A stretch of DNA of 64,000 nucleotides from Carallia brachiata. Taxonomy: Eukaryota; Streptophyta; Magnoliopsida; Malpighiales; Rhizophoraceae. Within the stretch, counting starts at the first letter, position 1. The number at the start of each line of letters is the position of its first letter. Made by a program: the position numbers and the translations under genes. The notes beneath the pieces were generated by a model, which was given only the letters and a program-made list of their open reading frames with translations, ran no database searches and was not told the origin of the DNA. The DNA lies in the NCBI GenBank assembly GCA_021464245.1, contig JADCRB010000002.1, forward strand, positions 1,155,058-1,219,057. Reading direction: 5' to 3'. Of the stretch, positions 1 to 13,800 are shown piece by piece.

Positions 1-3000
1 TCATCTTGCGTCAAATTAACATTGCATAGCAAATTATATAATAATTCACGACAAAGAAGTCACAAGGTAGGTGACCCATTCAAACATTAGACAAGAATGG
101 TACGAGTTTTTTTTTTTTTGTTAAAATGGTTTGAGATTTACGAGAAAAATGAAAGTTACTTATTATGTGTTAACTTAATATTCAATTCGTCATTACTTAT
201 GTGATTCAACTAATTACAATAATTTGAATTTAAGATCAAATCTTATTAAAGTCAAGAAAAGAGGCTACACTTATAATTTACCGCCTAATACGAGAAATAT
301 TGTAATCATCCAGTCACTTCACCTTTATTGTATACAAATTTATTATACTTTCTGACAGGATTGTAAGACACTACTTTTACTTTTTTATTTTTATTTCAAA
401 AAAAAAGTATAATCCACATATTATTAAGTGACGAATTGAATATTAAATTAACACATAATAAGTAACTTTCAAGAAATGAAAAAGCAAAAGTAGTGTCTTA
501 CAAGAATTTGAATTTAAGATCAAATCTTATTAAAGTCAAGAAAAGAGGCTACACTTATAATTTGCCGCCTAATACGAGAAATATTGTAATCATCCAATCA
601 CTTCACCTTTATTGCATATAAATTTATAATACTTTCTGACGGGACTGTAAGACTCTATTTTTGCTTTTTCATTTTTATCCCAGAAAAAAAGTATAATCCA
701 CATAGTAGTTTAAAATTAAAATAAAAAAAAATTCACTTAGTAAATAAATTATCATCTAACTTAGTACAGAATAAGAGAAGAGTGAGTGCATATATACGCT
801 CACTCTCCTTAAATAGGCTGTTTCCATGCTTCAAATTTTTGCCCTCGAGGTCACCAAAAAGCAATTTAATTGTTATTCCAAAGTTTGTCCTCTAATCTAA
901 AATAATTAAAAAAAAAACGAATATAAACCAAGTCAGCAAATACTGTAGAAGATGCAAAATGACTTGAGGCCTCACTTGGTTGCTAAGGATTCCATATCTT
1001 TTTCGGTTGGAGCAGGGACCCCTCCAAAACTACTTTGAAGCTTCACATCAACTATTCATCAACTCAGCTTCAGCTTCCTATTGCTCCAATCTTCTTTCAT
1101 TTCCCCGAGCGTGGAAACCAGAGTTTGAGTAATAATAAAGGTGTGAAATTCTTCGGAAATTAAGGGTATCTCATAGTTCTAAAATTTCGGGACAATTTCT
1201 TTTTTGTTTTGGTTAAAAATTAAGCCCAAGAACCCTTCCAGCCATCCATTGTTTGTGCTGACTTCCCAAAATGTAGAGCGCTTTGCGTGGTTCCTGGAGG
1301 ACCCTTTAAATTGCCTGTACACGGCATGGCAGGCTGCTTCGTTCCTATTGGCGAATTGCTGGAGGGACTATTCATTATGTTTCCGATCTATTTATGTGCC
1401 TACCCAATAACAATCAGATGGTACAACTCTAGTTTCGCGAGTTGACGCAGGACTTCGACCTTATGAGGACGGTCGAGGTTTTTTTAGGTTGAGATCCTGT
1501 ATTCTTGACAAAAAAAATAACAATCAAAGAGTTGATGCTTTCATAAATGCGGATATAAGGAATTATTAAACGTAATTGAATTGAGACTCGACTTAATAAG
1601 AGAAATTCTCAATTTAATCCTGTTACAACACTCAAACACTAACAATGTTGCTCCCAGTTTTTTGGTTGCTTTTCAGTTTATTGCCCTCTTTTAGTTGTTA
1701 TGGTGCTTGTAAGTGAAGAACCATGCTACATGTCAACGCAAGAAGGAACACGTGGGAAGCACGCAGTTTATCTAACGACAAGTTCGGAGACTCAAAACTC
1801 ACAGATTTTCTACACGTCACAAGTTATTTGACAGTGTCAGTCCTCGTGGGTTGCAAACTTCATCAACATGATTGTTGTCCTCAATTAGCAGCGGCAGCTA
1901 CTAAAATATGATAGTTTTGTCCAAATCCACTGACCAAAGATTTGTCAATTCATTGATTACTAGACTCTATGGGATCACAAATCTCATTCATACGTGTGCA
2001 CGTTCACAACACATACAAACCCAATTCTATATTTCTTGGGTGAGCATCAGAGTATTGGAAGTCTCATGATTATCAATGTGTGATGGATATAAAAAGAGAA
2101 TCCAACAAAAAGCTAGCAGGCATGATAAATGGTCCCCGGAGTGGATCCTTCCAAAACTGAGGTCCATTCTCAACCTCTTTAGAATCTCATGCCTTTTTTT
2201 GTTGTGTGGAGTAAGCCATAACTATAACGATTCCCTCCACAATCAATATCCAAAAACCTGTGTGGTGGGTACTGCAGCTTAGACCAATACAGCATTATTG
2301 TATGGTCGATCATGAACCCCACGGAAGCCGTGGCAGTATGTTGCTGGATACCTACCATCTACCTGAAAATTGGAATCTTGAAATTTTCATGGTCTTATTA
2401 TCCACCGAGTAGGAGTATGTACATCTAAACGTTTCTCAGACCTACAACGTGAGAACCTCGTAAAATGCCCTTGTCCACGAAGCACTTCTCGTCAACACCA
2501 TTTTGTCTTGTCAGGTTTTGCCCTACCAAACTTCTTCACCCAGAACGAATGTTGAAGCCTCAAAACATATAGTCTGAGTTCAGGAATAGCCAAAGGAAAA
2601 AAAAAATGTCTTCAATATTTTCCAAACTTTCTAGCTCATTTACTGTCGTTGCTTTTGTGAACATAGCAATTAAATTTCTAAGGTGTTACATACGGAAAGT
2701 ATTGCATAATTGTTCAGTCAATACCATTTCCTTCTACTTCAGTATATATTAAGCTTGTCATTCTGTGATTTCCTCATCAAGCAGCCGCTTTGAAATGAGG
2801 TTGAAGATGGTCATGGGGCTATGAACCTAAATTTTACTTAACTAGCCAGTGAATTTAAATGAGCCCCTCGCCATGTAGGTTGGAACCCCTTGCCATGTAG
2901 GGAATTCTTGGGACAACCATTCAAAAATTTTCAACAATTTGTCCGTGCTTTAGCAGCAGAGATTAGGCCTGTGCATGTGTGATATTCCTGTAAAGATAAG

Positions 3001-3357
3001 AATCCAACGTTAAACAAAGGTGACGATATATACCGAAGGAAACTTTCATTTCATGAGTTTACATCTACAAGAGATTGATCTGCTCCACTAAATGAAAGAA
3101 TAAATGACATGAGAAAAGGAACATTGTGTAATTTGTGTTTCACAAATTTAGATAGCAGTGTGAGTCCTACAAAGCCAGAGAGGAAGAAAACTGAATGACC
3201 AAAACAAGGAAGAGAAAATACAAAAATTTGGAAACAACTGAAAACTCTTTCTTCTAATGACACATCATATCCTGACATACTAAATACTGGTTGCTCACCT
3301 GCTTAACACTTAAAGGTGGAATCTGGAGGTTTCGAACCAACAGGATATTTTTCTGTA
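1..3357. other. Intergenic region with a duplicated 200-bp block
   Basis: No gene is convincing here: the open frames are short, lack splice context and resemble no family I know. The left 700 bases hold a direct duplication and inverted arms (listed separately). From about 3000 onward the sequence is the 3' flank of the minus-strand kinase gene ending at 3358. The rest is ordinary AT-rich spacer. Confidence 0.6.
221..704. repeat. 200-bp direct repeat with intervening inverted arms
   Basis: Bases 221-420 and 504-704 are close copies; both include the run GAGGCTACACTTATAATTT and the phrase TACGAGAAATATTGTAATC. Separately, bases 151-199 are inverted relative to 424-470. The arms therefore flank the first copy, and the second copy follows immediately. 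This looks like a transposable element with a duplicated body or a nested or unequal-crossover product. No coding content was seen. Confidence 0.75.
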
Positions 3358-6300
3358 TTACAACTTCAAGGCGATATTAGTTAGTCCATATTGCTCCTCC
3401 TTATGGTGGACGCGCTCATTGTTCCCTTCAAGAAGGCGTACAACCTGGCCAAATGGCCCATTCATAAAAATAAAAGAGGGTGATGAGAGAAACAGAATAT
3501 ACGACAACGAGGGTTGTGCAAATGTACTTTTTCACAACTAAAACAATGAGGAGTTTCAGCCTAGGAAGATCTAGTAACATTCTACATCTCCAGTAAAATT
3601 GGCATAAGAATATATATTACTTGGCAAGAGATGTCTACTTAACTAATACTCAGAGACATCGGCGACAGTTCCCTCCAAAATGTATTTCTATGATCAAACT
3701 ATAATTGAATTGCGAAATACAAGTACCTCCCCAATTGATGGGCGCAATTCAGGGCTTCTCTGCACACATAAGTAAGCTGCTTTAGCCATGAGGTACAATT
3801 GATATGCGTCATATGATTCTCCAAGACGATGATCAATAAGCTTATGTAGTGCAAGCCTCTCAATCACCAGTTCAGCCTAAAATCCATCAGAGATATAAGT
3901 AATGCGAAGGAAACAATCTGGTTTAGTTTGTGAAAACATAGCATGTACTACATTGCTGTTATATCGCAGAGCGTGTCTAAATTAGTCTTTTCGGAAATAT
4001 GCAGATTTATGACATACCCATTGATGAAGGGATTGTCCATCCACTCTTTTTCTATCCACCGCTTTGCGTCCTGATACTAGTTGCAAGAGAACAATGCCAA
4101 ATGCATAGATATCAGTTTTTACAGAGACAATGCCGTTCTCTGCGTACTCTGGAGCAAGGTATCTACAGGGTTCAAAGGGAATGTTGAGGTTGTCTATCAA
4201 TAATGGGAAAGGCTGAGATAACCTCCCTGAAAAGTATCTTTCAGAGCTCTTACCCCAGTGTGCCAAGTACCCTTGTCTGAATAGGATCATCCCCAGTCTT
4301 CCATCTTGCAAGGCCAAAATCTCCAAGCTATACGGAGAAAACCAATCCATTATCTAAAATAATCTAAAATATTGAGACTAAATCCAAATGGAAGACTGTA
4401 TTGTAAAACCTAAGAAAACAGGAATCTTTATATGGTAGACCTCAACTGACAGCACATGTACCATAGCTCTCTGCAGTACAGTGATGTTGAGAAAGGGCGT
4501 ATGAATTCTTGTGTCAGTATTTATAAAACAACAGACCTGGTAGAACAGCAGACTTTTGGCATGGTTATGTAAAGGAAAGTGATAAAAGGTCAGTTCACAA
4601 TGAATGGGATGTTTCAAGCTGGAGATCTCAGTCTCTCATACCACATATTTTGTAAAATGTTGCAGTCAAAGAACATATTTATGAAGGAATATAAGCATTT
4701 AATGTTAGTAAAATTTAAGACTACTCAAGTAATGAAGAACAAGAAAAGCAGTAGTCATGCAATAGCCTGGAGGGTGAATGATGGCACATAATCTATTAAT
4801 GTCATCGTATGGCTACGAGGACAAAATAATTTCTATTGTACTGAATCTGCATATTGATGCCGTGTCCTCCTGGCTCTGTATATGAGGGTGGAAAGAGTTG
4901 GGGGGGAGGGGTTGGGACAGGAATTTTGTCTCAAAAAGCAGGAGACACCTACTACGACTATGTTAAAATGAAGAGTCCAAACCAATGTAAACCAGATAAT
5001 TTCAAGAAGGATTTCAAGTACCTTCTGCAATTCCCCAGCTACTATAGTTGTCTACAGGTCCATTCAAATTCTTCATCAATTAAAATAAAAAGTATATAGC
5101 AGTAAAGAACAAGCTTAATAAATAAAGAATATTATAGAACTTCACCATTGGAACAAAGTCATGTGTGAGCAGTATATTGCTTGGCCGCATGTCTCGGTGT
5201 ATGATAGGGCCACCACGGCATTCTTCATGCAGAAAACGCAACCCTTTTGCAGTTCCAATTGCAATAGCATATCTTTGGTGCCACTCAAGAATTTTTGCAG
5301 TCTTATCTACAAAAGTAACACTGGTATCATTAATACTATGGTGTATACAAGCACAAAGCAGAAAGCACATTGATCAAAAAGTTAAGCAAAGATAGAATGA
5401 AAGATTCAGAGATCTTGGTATATACTTACCAAACAAGTGCCACTCTAGAGATTTGTTGCAAATATACTCATAAACCAGAATGTTAATGCTCTCCATGCAG
5501 CAAAAGCCCAAAAGCATTAGAATATTCTTGTGGCGGGCAAAACTTAAGACATACACTTCAGATTGAAATTCTGCAAACCCTTGTGTGCTTGCTTCTTTGT
5601 GTACTTTTGCTGCAATTAATTGTCCATCTCTTAGCTTACCCTTGTATACGTGACCATATCCACCTTCTCCCAATAGGTTTTCCTTTGAAAAATCATTTGT
5701 TGCCAACTGAATCTCAGAAAATGAGAATCTCATTGTGTCCAGATATAATTCAGTTCTTGTTCCACAAGCAGAGCAGAGAACGTGTGCTTCTGAGGATATC
5801 GATTGGGAACTATTTTTATGCTGCTTTTTGGCAATTTGACTAGTAGAAGGGCATTTGCTTCCTGCTTTTCTGTGCATAACTGACAGGCACAATATAGGTA
5901 AACTGTTTTGGTACCAAAGGAATGCATCCGAAATACAAGCAAGTTTATGATTAATGCCACATTTGTCCAACTCAGATAAAAATTACCACTGATCATGATT
6001 AGTGTAAAGATTCAGCAATAAAGTTGTTCAGGACATGGAATGTACAAGTGACTACTAAGTAGAAACTCGAATTGTCAGAAAAGAAGTGTCCTACCAAATC
6101 TAGGGAAATACTATTGCCTTGTACCCAAAAGAGAAGAGGATAAGAAAACGTGAAATTTTCATGGAAGAGTTTAGCAGTGTGAGAAAACAAAGGCAGCAAA
6201 ATTTATATGGTATTTCACAGAAAATGAAGGCATAAGGATTAGGCATGTTAGAGTAATGGAACGGCTAAATAGACATACCAATATTAGAAGGACAACTGTG

Positions 6301-8565
6301 CTCCAATGATGTACTTGAAGATGAAGGCAACGGGTTGGCTTTAAGCATATCAGAGCTTTCAATGGAAGCACTGGATAACGGGTAGCTTTTGCAAGTTATA
6401 ACAGATTGCCCGCTGCTTTCACTGGCTTGAGAACTTAAAGGGGGAACAGATCTGGAGACGGAATAGAACTCCTTATCTTCTATGCTATCTATTTCATTGG
6501 TAGTATGAGGCCTAATAATTTCCACGGACGAGTTATCCTGAATTAGAGCAATCTTGCAAGGTATCTGCTTAATGTAAAACCTCAGATCCCGACGGAGGTG
6601 CCTGTCCATGGGCATAAATTAACACTTAAGCCAATAGGGAATAAGAGTTGAGCAACGCCAACTTGCAGCTTACAGTGGAATAGAGTATATGGAACATAGA
6701 ACCAATTTTGATGTTTAGGTCAACAAGACATGAACAAATAACATATATAGAGACACAACACCGATTAAGAATCTCATAAAAATTTGACTGTTGCTTGCAA
6801 TTCAATGTCCTCTGATGCTTTCATTAGAATGAAATTTCACTAGTGACACAATCAATCAAAGATGAGTGGATTTAAGATGCTCATGATTCTGGTAAATATC
6901 ACAGCCAGAACATTAAACAAAGAAGGAAAATTTACCTATCAAGTATAACCCAAGTGGCTTTATAAGCTACAACTTCTTGAAAAATAACCTGCTTCATCGG
7001 ATTTCCGGCAGTAATTTTAACTTCAAGGCTGACCTATAACAAAACCAAAATAAATAAGCAGTAAGCATATTAGTAAGGGCTGTATAAAAAATGTAATCTT
7101 TTGATGGAAGTAGACACATACCACAGGAATGTATATAAACTTGCTCAAGAACTCTGAACTGGCTTAAGGTTCAGTGAAGTATTTTGGTGTAAGGACAGAA
7201 TTATAAAATTCCACAGTGCATGAATTATTACGACTGACTAATCTCTTAGTGTGTTTGTTTTCTAAATCCTTTTCATTTCAGAAGGAGCACATAAGGTCTC
7301 TTCTAGTGATATTCCATCTCTATTTCTCTTATTAATCGTTAACACAAAGTGCAATCAGCAAGAAACAGCGAATCCGTACGGCCCAGGAGTGTTATCACTA
7401 TTAGGTTGGTAATTCCTGAGTTGAATGAAGGCAAAGGACAAAAGGCCCTTAAATAAGAACTTTGTGGTCCGTGAAAACCCTCTGTGCTGATATTTATACA
7501 GTAATTCTATGCCAGGTATAACATTCTGGAAAAATAACTATGTAGGATATTTGTCATCAGCTATACCCACTGGAAATAGCATATTTTATCTTTACCCTCT
7601 GATTTCCAACTAAGGAAAGTAAACTGATAGGATTCAAGAGGAGGTTTTGGACTGCATATGTCCCTGCACAGTGTTGGACCACTTGGATGTTGTTTAAGAA
7701 TTGCACAATAATCCCAGAGAAAATAATGCTAGGTACATAATAAGAGTAAAAAAAAAAAAAAAAAAAGAAATCTTTCTGCAAACAAGCCCCCAAAATGCAT
7801 ATAGCCCTCTTTCTAAGAGACTAGCATATTAAAATTGAATCAGATACAAACAGTCAATAAATCTCTTAACAAAAAGAACTAAATGATGCAGATGTGCAAA
7901 AGAGTGTTTATGTTTATTACCCCTTCATCTTCACCCGCTTCAGCGCTTTGCAGGAGCATGTTTACATATACATCAACCTTGTTTTTTACTTCTCTCGGAC
8001 GGCTCGAGCACTTGCTCCAACAAAAGAATCAGGACACACTTTGACTTGATGAAAACCCACTACGCCAACCCAAAAGGGTAACAGTGATCAAACCATACAT
8101 ATTGATGTTCTCAATTCATAGCTAATATTATGCTTATTTCACCAGCTAATCTTAGTATCAATCAACAATTCTCTAACAAGGTCATCTTTTGCCAAACATG
8201 CTTTCACTTGCAAATTGTAAGGTGAAAAAGGGTAGAAAACCACCCCAAGTTTAGTAATAGGAATAAAGAAAAATCTACCAAAACCCAGTTTAGAACCCCC
8301 CCCCCCCCCCAAAAAAAAAAAAGAAAAAAAGAAACAATGAAGAGAATACAAAATCAAATAAGCCGAACCAGAGGCAATAAATGAAATACTTACAGGGATT
8401 TGGCACCTTATGAAGAACTCCAAGAACAACAAGGGTATCGCCACGACGAAGAATGTTACTCGTCAATCTCACTTGATCAAAGGTGCGCTTGAACTCGTCC
8501 AAGCTGCGATCCTTAGTCGCGTCAAAAGCAACGACAACATTGGACGGCGAACCATGACTCTCCAT
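3358..8565 (-). CDS. USP-domain receptor-like cytoplasmic protein kinase
   Basis: Eleven exons, in transcript order: 8565-8394, 8206-8143, 8014-7921, 7033-6936, 6601-6279, 5864-5430, 5306-5146, 4327-4254, 4162-4018, 3876-3727, 3444-3358. All use GT-AG and total 1803 nt, giving 600 aa in one frame. Residues 1-160 form a universal-stress-protein-like domain (start MESHGSPSNVVVAFDATKD). A Ser-rich linker follows to about 290, then a kinase domain with glycine loop GEGGYGHVYKG, lysine in IAAKVHKEAS, catalytic HRDMRPSN, DFG in GDFGLAR and APEYAE. The family includes proteins annotated as 'inactive kinase SELMODRAFT_444075-like' and PERK-like kinases, but here the K, HRD and DFG residues are present, so activity is plausible. 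No signal peptide or membrane segment was seen, so it is probably cytoplasmic and related to stress or receptor signalling. The two smallest exons near 8.0-8.2 kb are the least certain; the exact length sum supports them. Confidence 0.9.
8296..8322. repeat. C15/A12 homopolymer junction in kinase intron 1
   Basis: A run of fifteen C is followed directly by twelve A, inside the first intron of the kinase gene. Such a junction is polymorphism-prone and sequencing-error-prone. It has no coding effect. Confidence 0.9.
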
Positions 8566-10801
8566 ATATGCACATATATTTGTATATGGCCGGTAGGGGA
8601 TCAACAAAACCAGAAAGCCCACAACTTTATTGCCTTTTCCACAGGTTTGACACACAATGGCTGCCTCAGGGTCCAGTTGGGAGATGGGTTATGGTTTTTA
8701 AGGACTGACAATGTAAGAGTCCGTGGTAATGAAGATTGGGACCGATCATCCGATGAAATTTCAAAGAAGTTTCTCTTTTGGAGATGCATTGTAAGGAACA
8801 GAAAGAGAGGCAATGGAACCAAGGCATCTGAGCAAAGATATACCCTTTGGATATCCATATTCCGGATGGGAAAGAAGAAGGTGGGTGGAGATAACTGATC
8901 TAACAATTGAATTGCCAAGCGGTAGAAGACACAAAAAAAAAAAAAAACTGGCTTTGTTTTAAGGTTGTCTTTCTCTGGTTGGCCTGCCATCATCGTCATC
9001 ATCCTCAGCATCTCCGAAATTTGCATTTTGTAATCTTTGATTCTTATCATCTCTTCATTCTATGCCTAAATTCAAGATCCAGTTGCAAACTTTCGAATAC
9101 CATCGAGCCGGATGTAACTCGGAGAAAATTGACTTGAAGAGGCCACTGCAACAATTATGCGGTGCGCATACTTCCTGACCATCTTTTTTTTGTTTTTGTT
9201 AACTTTAAAGTTTATTGAGTCCGAAACTACTGAATATATTTCTCTCCTCCTATAAATTTCATATCTTTTTTTATAAGGGTAAAAGTTTGTCTTAGGCTCG
9301 CTTGACTACATACATTAACATTATATTTAGATAAAAAAATTTTAAAAAAAAAAATGAGGAACAGGAAAATAGAGGAGAATTATTAAAGGAAGTTTTTGAA
9401 AAAAAGTTATAGAAAGATGAAAATTATAAATTTTTTTATTTAAAAAATGATGAAAAGCAGGAGGGAGAAATATAAAATATGTTGGAATAATAATTTTATT
9501 ATTTATAATAAATTTTATTAAAATATTTTATTTATGTAAAATTATAATTTTTAAATTATATTAGGAGTAATTGAGTCATTTAATAAATTTAGTAGATGAA
9601 TTAATAATTTTTTTTCTATTTTTGTGAGAATTGATTTTAATGGAATAAAAAAAATTAAGAGAATTAAAAATTTTACTCTCTCTTATTTTTTAAATATTTT
9701 TTAAATATAATAATTTATTTTAATTTTCTCACTTTCTTCTTCTTCTCATTACTTTACTCCCTCTCAAACACAGTATAAATGATAAGAATGCTTATTGATC
9801 GAGCAATTCGATAAGATATCTTGGATCGAATTGATATTAAGGTTTCAAGTTTGGGATTAGACTGGTGCGTGAAAATGTATTCATAACACATTTTAAACTT
9901 CTTTGACCACAATTCCGTTCCTTCTTTTATGTTCGACTCGTGCACATTATGATTTTTTATTTGTCTTCGGAATTCACGACCTTGGAAGTGGCTTGTTTGA
10001 CAACTAGATGCATTAGATATTGTCGTCAAAATTATAAATTATGAGTAAGTTAGAGTAAAAAGAATTATATTAAAAGTCTAATTCTTTATTAATAAAAACT
10101 TATAATTTAAGAAAAAATCCTGGAAATCCTGCTTCGTAATTGGGCGAAAGTTGCTTAGCCTTTTTGGTTCCTACAAATTCCTGGATAGCATATTCTTCTT
10201 CTTTTTTTTTTTTTTTTTTATTTTAGGTTTTATAGAAATTGGAGAGTTCTCCTTATATGTGCTACAACAAGAAAAAAAGACATAAAATCACTGAATAATT
10301 ACGATATTTTTCATAATAAATAGTAAATAAGTAGTGAACATAAGCATATTCTAATTATTTGATCCTAATAGAGTTTAAATTTGTAATTTTTTATACAAAC
10401 CCAATTTTCTCTTTCACGAGTCGCAACTTTCTTTTTTCTTTGAACAAAGGCCCAACTTTCTTTAGTCGATTCAACTGTGGCCTTTCTAATATTAATCCTT
10501 CAGGGATGCCTTGGACCCATTATACCTCGTAAAATGTTATGTTCTTTATTCTTTTGTCGCAGGTATAACTTAATGGGTTTCAGGAGCAATCAAATTTCTG
10601 CGAGGAGAGCTCGCTCTAGTCGCTAAAAAATGATCCAACATGCCCTATTCCAAGCCAAGGAACATGAATTATTTACATTATTATCATTCAATAGGTTGCA
10701 ATGACCAGATACAGCTTGGGTGGGTGGCACCATCAGTCATGTTCCCGTACATTAAGGGAGCCACCTCATAGCTTTTCAGTATAAAGGTTTTCTCTAAACT
10801 G
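8566..10801. other. Intergenic region between kinase and BCKDH E1-alpha genes
   Basis: Bases 8566-9150 would contain the promoter and 5' leader of the kinase gene, which reads away to the left. Bases 9190-9780 are very AT-rich with purine-rich and pyrimidine-rich ends, suggestive of a decayed MITE, but no clean terminal repeat was found. Bases 10500-10801 are the likely 3' UTR of the minus-strand BCKDH gene. No further gene was seen. Confidence 0.5.
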
Positions 10802-13800
10802 TTAAACAGCAACATCTGAAGGATAGTCTTGCGGATGTCTCTTGACGGTTTCTACCAGTTGCTTCTCCTGCTCTCGAAGATTGGCTGGTGGAACATCGTA
10901 GACATCAGAGAACAAGTCTTTGAGTGGTGGTTTTACTGCTTTCTCCGCAACTTGAATTGCTTGCAATATCTGCAGGAAGGATCATGCTAAATGTTAGATG
11001 AAAATGTTTGATGAAGTTTGGCCAGAGTAAAAGGAGTTGAAAAAAGAAAGGGAATATATGTAACATTTTTATCAAATTCACCTGAGTCTTGATGCTGCTT
11101 CTAAGCAGTGATTCTTGTGTGTCACTCCACCAGCCATTTCCTTCAATCCATTTCCTAAATCTGTTTACAGGGTTTCGTGCCTGTTTCCAGTATTCGATTT
11201 CACTGACTGGCCGATACTTGGTGGAATCGTCAGATGTGGAGTGGTGTCCTAGTCTGTACGTCAGGGCCTGAAAATCTACATGCATGTTAGTTTTCCAGGG
11301 ATAACATATAAACGTGTACTTGACTTGGAAAAGTCATCATTGGAGTTCACGTGATCAACCCCTATATCCTCAATAAAATGCTGTGAGGAGATTCAACCAT
11401 CACCTCAATTAATATGGGTCTTTGCTCCCTAATAGCGATTTCACGGGCTGCAAGAACAGCACTGTAAACAGCCAGAGCATCATTTCCATCTACCCGGATG
11501 CTTTGAATCCCATAAGCTTGACCCTTGACAACCATGCCATCACCTGTGACAAAGAAGTTATCCAAATGAACTCAAACTGATGGACCTGATAAAACTTCAA
11601 TTCTACGTTCAACATCACAAGTAACAGGCAGGTTCAGAGGTTCCCCTTTACGGATCATGGTGGGTAACTCCGTGGCACTATGCCTATTTTTGGTGATATG
11701 AGAAGAAAAAGTTAGACAGCAAAGCTAGTATGGATTCATTAGTAGCTAAGCAATTGAAATTACTTCGAAATTGCTCTGATACATGAGTACTAATGGCCCA
11801 GCCGTTGTTGCGGCAGACAAAGATCACCGGAGCCTCCATAACTGCTGCAAAGTTCAGAGCAGCATGAAAATCTCCCTGATATATTAATCAATGATCAGAA
11901 GTCGAACTACAGAATCAATAAATACAAAAAGAACCTCAGATAGAGAAAATCATTAGATATCAATTTTGTTGGTACCTCACTAGAACCGCCATCCCCAGTG
12001 TAGGTGACAACACAAGCATCCTTTTTGTCCATTTTAAGAGAATAAGCAGCACCAACAGATTGAGGAAGCTGCGTGCTAAAAAGACCACGATTGATGGAGA
12101 AAGCCATTAGAAGTGATAAGAAGGCAATGCATAATCAACATTTAGAGACAGACATTAGTAATGCGATTATGCAAGTGGATAGAAAATTTACGCTATAGGC
12201 GATGAAATTGTGAAGTAATTGTGCTTGTTAGATCCATAATGGATTGGCATCTGCCGGCCTTTCCCATAATCAGCATTATTTCCAAATAATTGGTTGGCAA
12301 ACTCTTGAAGTGTGAAACCCCGCCATAATAGAACGCCGGTCTCCCGGTACTTGAGATTAGTTACGAAAGACAAATTAGCCACCGTTATAGAACAGACCAA
12401 CATCAGTACTGGACTTGAAAGTTGCTATACCTGAGGCACGACAATGTCATCTGCACTAAGTGCAGCAGACGAGGCTATGCCTATTGCTTCTTCGCCGCTT
12501 GAGGTGACGTAGAAGGAAATCCTTCCCTGCCTTTGTGCTTCATAGAATATGACGTCCATCATTTGAATTGTGACCATATCAGTATACATCTTTACTGCAA
12601 GTTCCTTGCTTACCTAGCAAATGTTTTAGCCAAGAGGATGTTAGAACAAGTTCTGTAACCAAAATCAGACCATTAAACTCTTTTAGATTGCCTTTGTTAC
12701 TCTGGTATTTCAACAATCCAAAAAGAAGAGGGAAATTTGGGCACGATCATGCCTGGATTAAGGGAGCAATGTCTTCATTAATTATTGCAATTAGTTATTT
12801 ATGGTAGATGAAGATAGCCACCTGTTTAAAATCACTGCCAATAATGATCTCTCCATTGTCATCCAGGACACGATAACAAGGTACTCTCTCTTCATTAGAC
12901 CCGGCGATAAATCTGAATTTAGATATATAAGCCACTTTGCCTCCAGGAAAATCCAAGGCCTAAACACAACAAAATATCAAATGTGAGCATTGAGACACAA
13001 CTCATAAGTTGATCAAAACGTGAAGATCCATGCAAGAAAGAGAGAAGATCAACATGGCAAATTATAATACAAAGCGGGCAAAATTTTTTGGTTAATTAAC
13101 TCTGATTAAGACACGCAAAACATGCAAAATTTTGCAACAGCATGGTATTACTATTTCCTCTTTTTTTTTTCTCTTGGGGCGATCTGTTTAATCACAGTGC
13201 ATATGCAACGTTCAAGTTTACCATGTATCAAAATGCACAAATAATAATTTCTTTTTCATTTACCTTAAGGATGAGAAGTGTAGGGAATAAATTGTAGAGT
13301 AACATTAGGTGTCTTAGATAGTTTCAAAATACATATACACTCTTTTAGAAGGTATGTGACAGTTTATTTATTTTTTATTTATTTTTAAATTCAATCATTT
13401 TACAATTCATATTACTTTAAAACTATAAACTATAAAGTATCTAGGTGCAGACACCAAGATTTTTCCTAAATTTAATTGCTTGAAATTAGAAAATTCATTA
13501 GAAATGATCTCCTTATTAACTAAAACACTATCTCAGAATTCTGCCACTGGGTCATCCATTTGCCAAGAAGGATGCCACTCATTTGGAATTTAGGATCAAA
13601 ATGGTATGAAAAGAGCTCAATCCTATCTTCTCTTGCCATATTGGAAGGAACCAGACAAAGTGAAGGCGGATAAGACTTGGCCAATTCCCGCTAAATGACA
13701 GGCTGGAAGGTTATCCACCGAGAAGAGTCATAAAAATATGTCATAAATAGATTACGGAGAGCATACTTTCCCTTTCGATGGTTTTTTTTTTCTCCTTAAT

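Noticed and set aside
11583..11710. Open stretch with [18 protein letters not shown] inside an intron of the E1-alpha gene
   Set aside because: The flanking exons join perfectly in phase without it; about 40 codons open by chance is plausible and I recognise no homologue.
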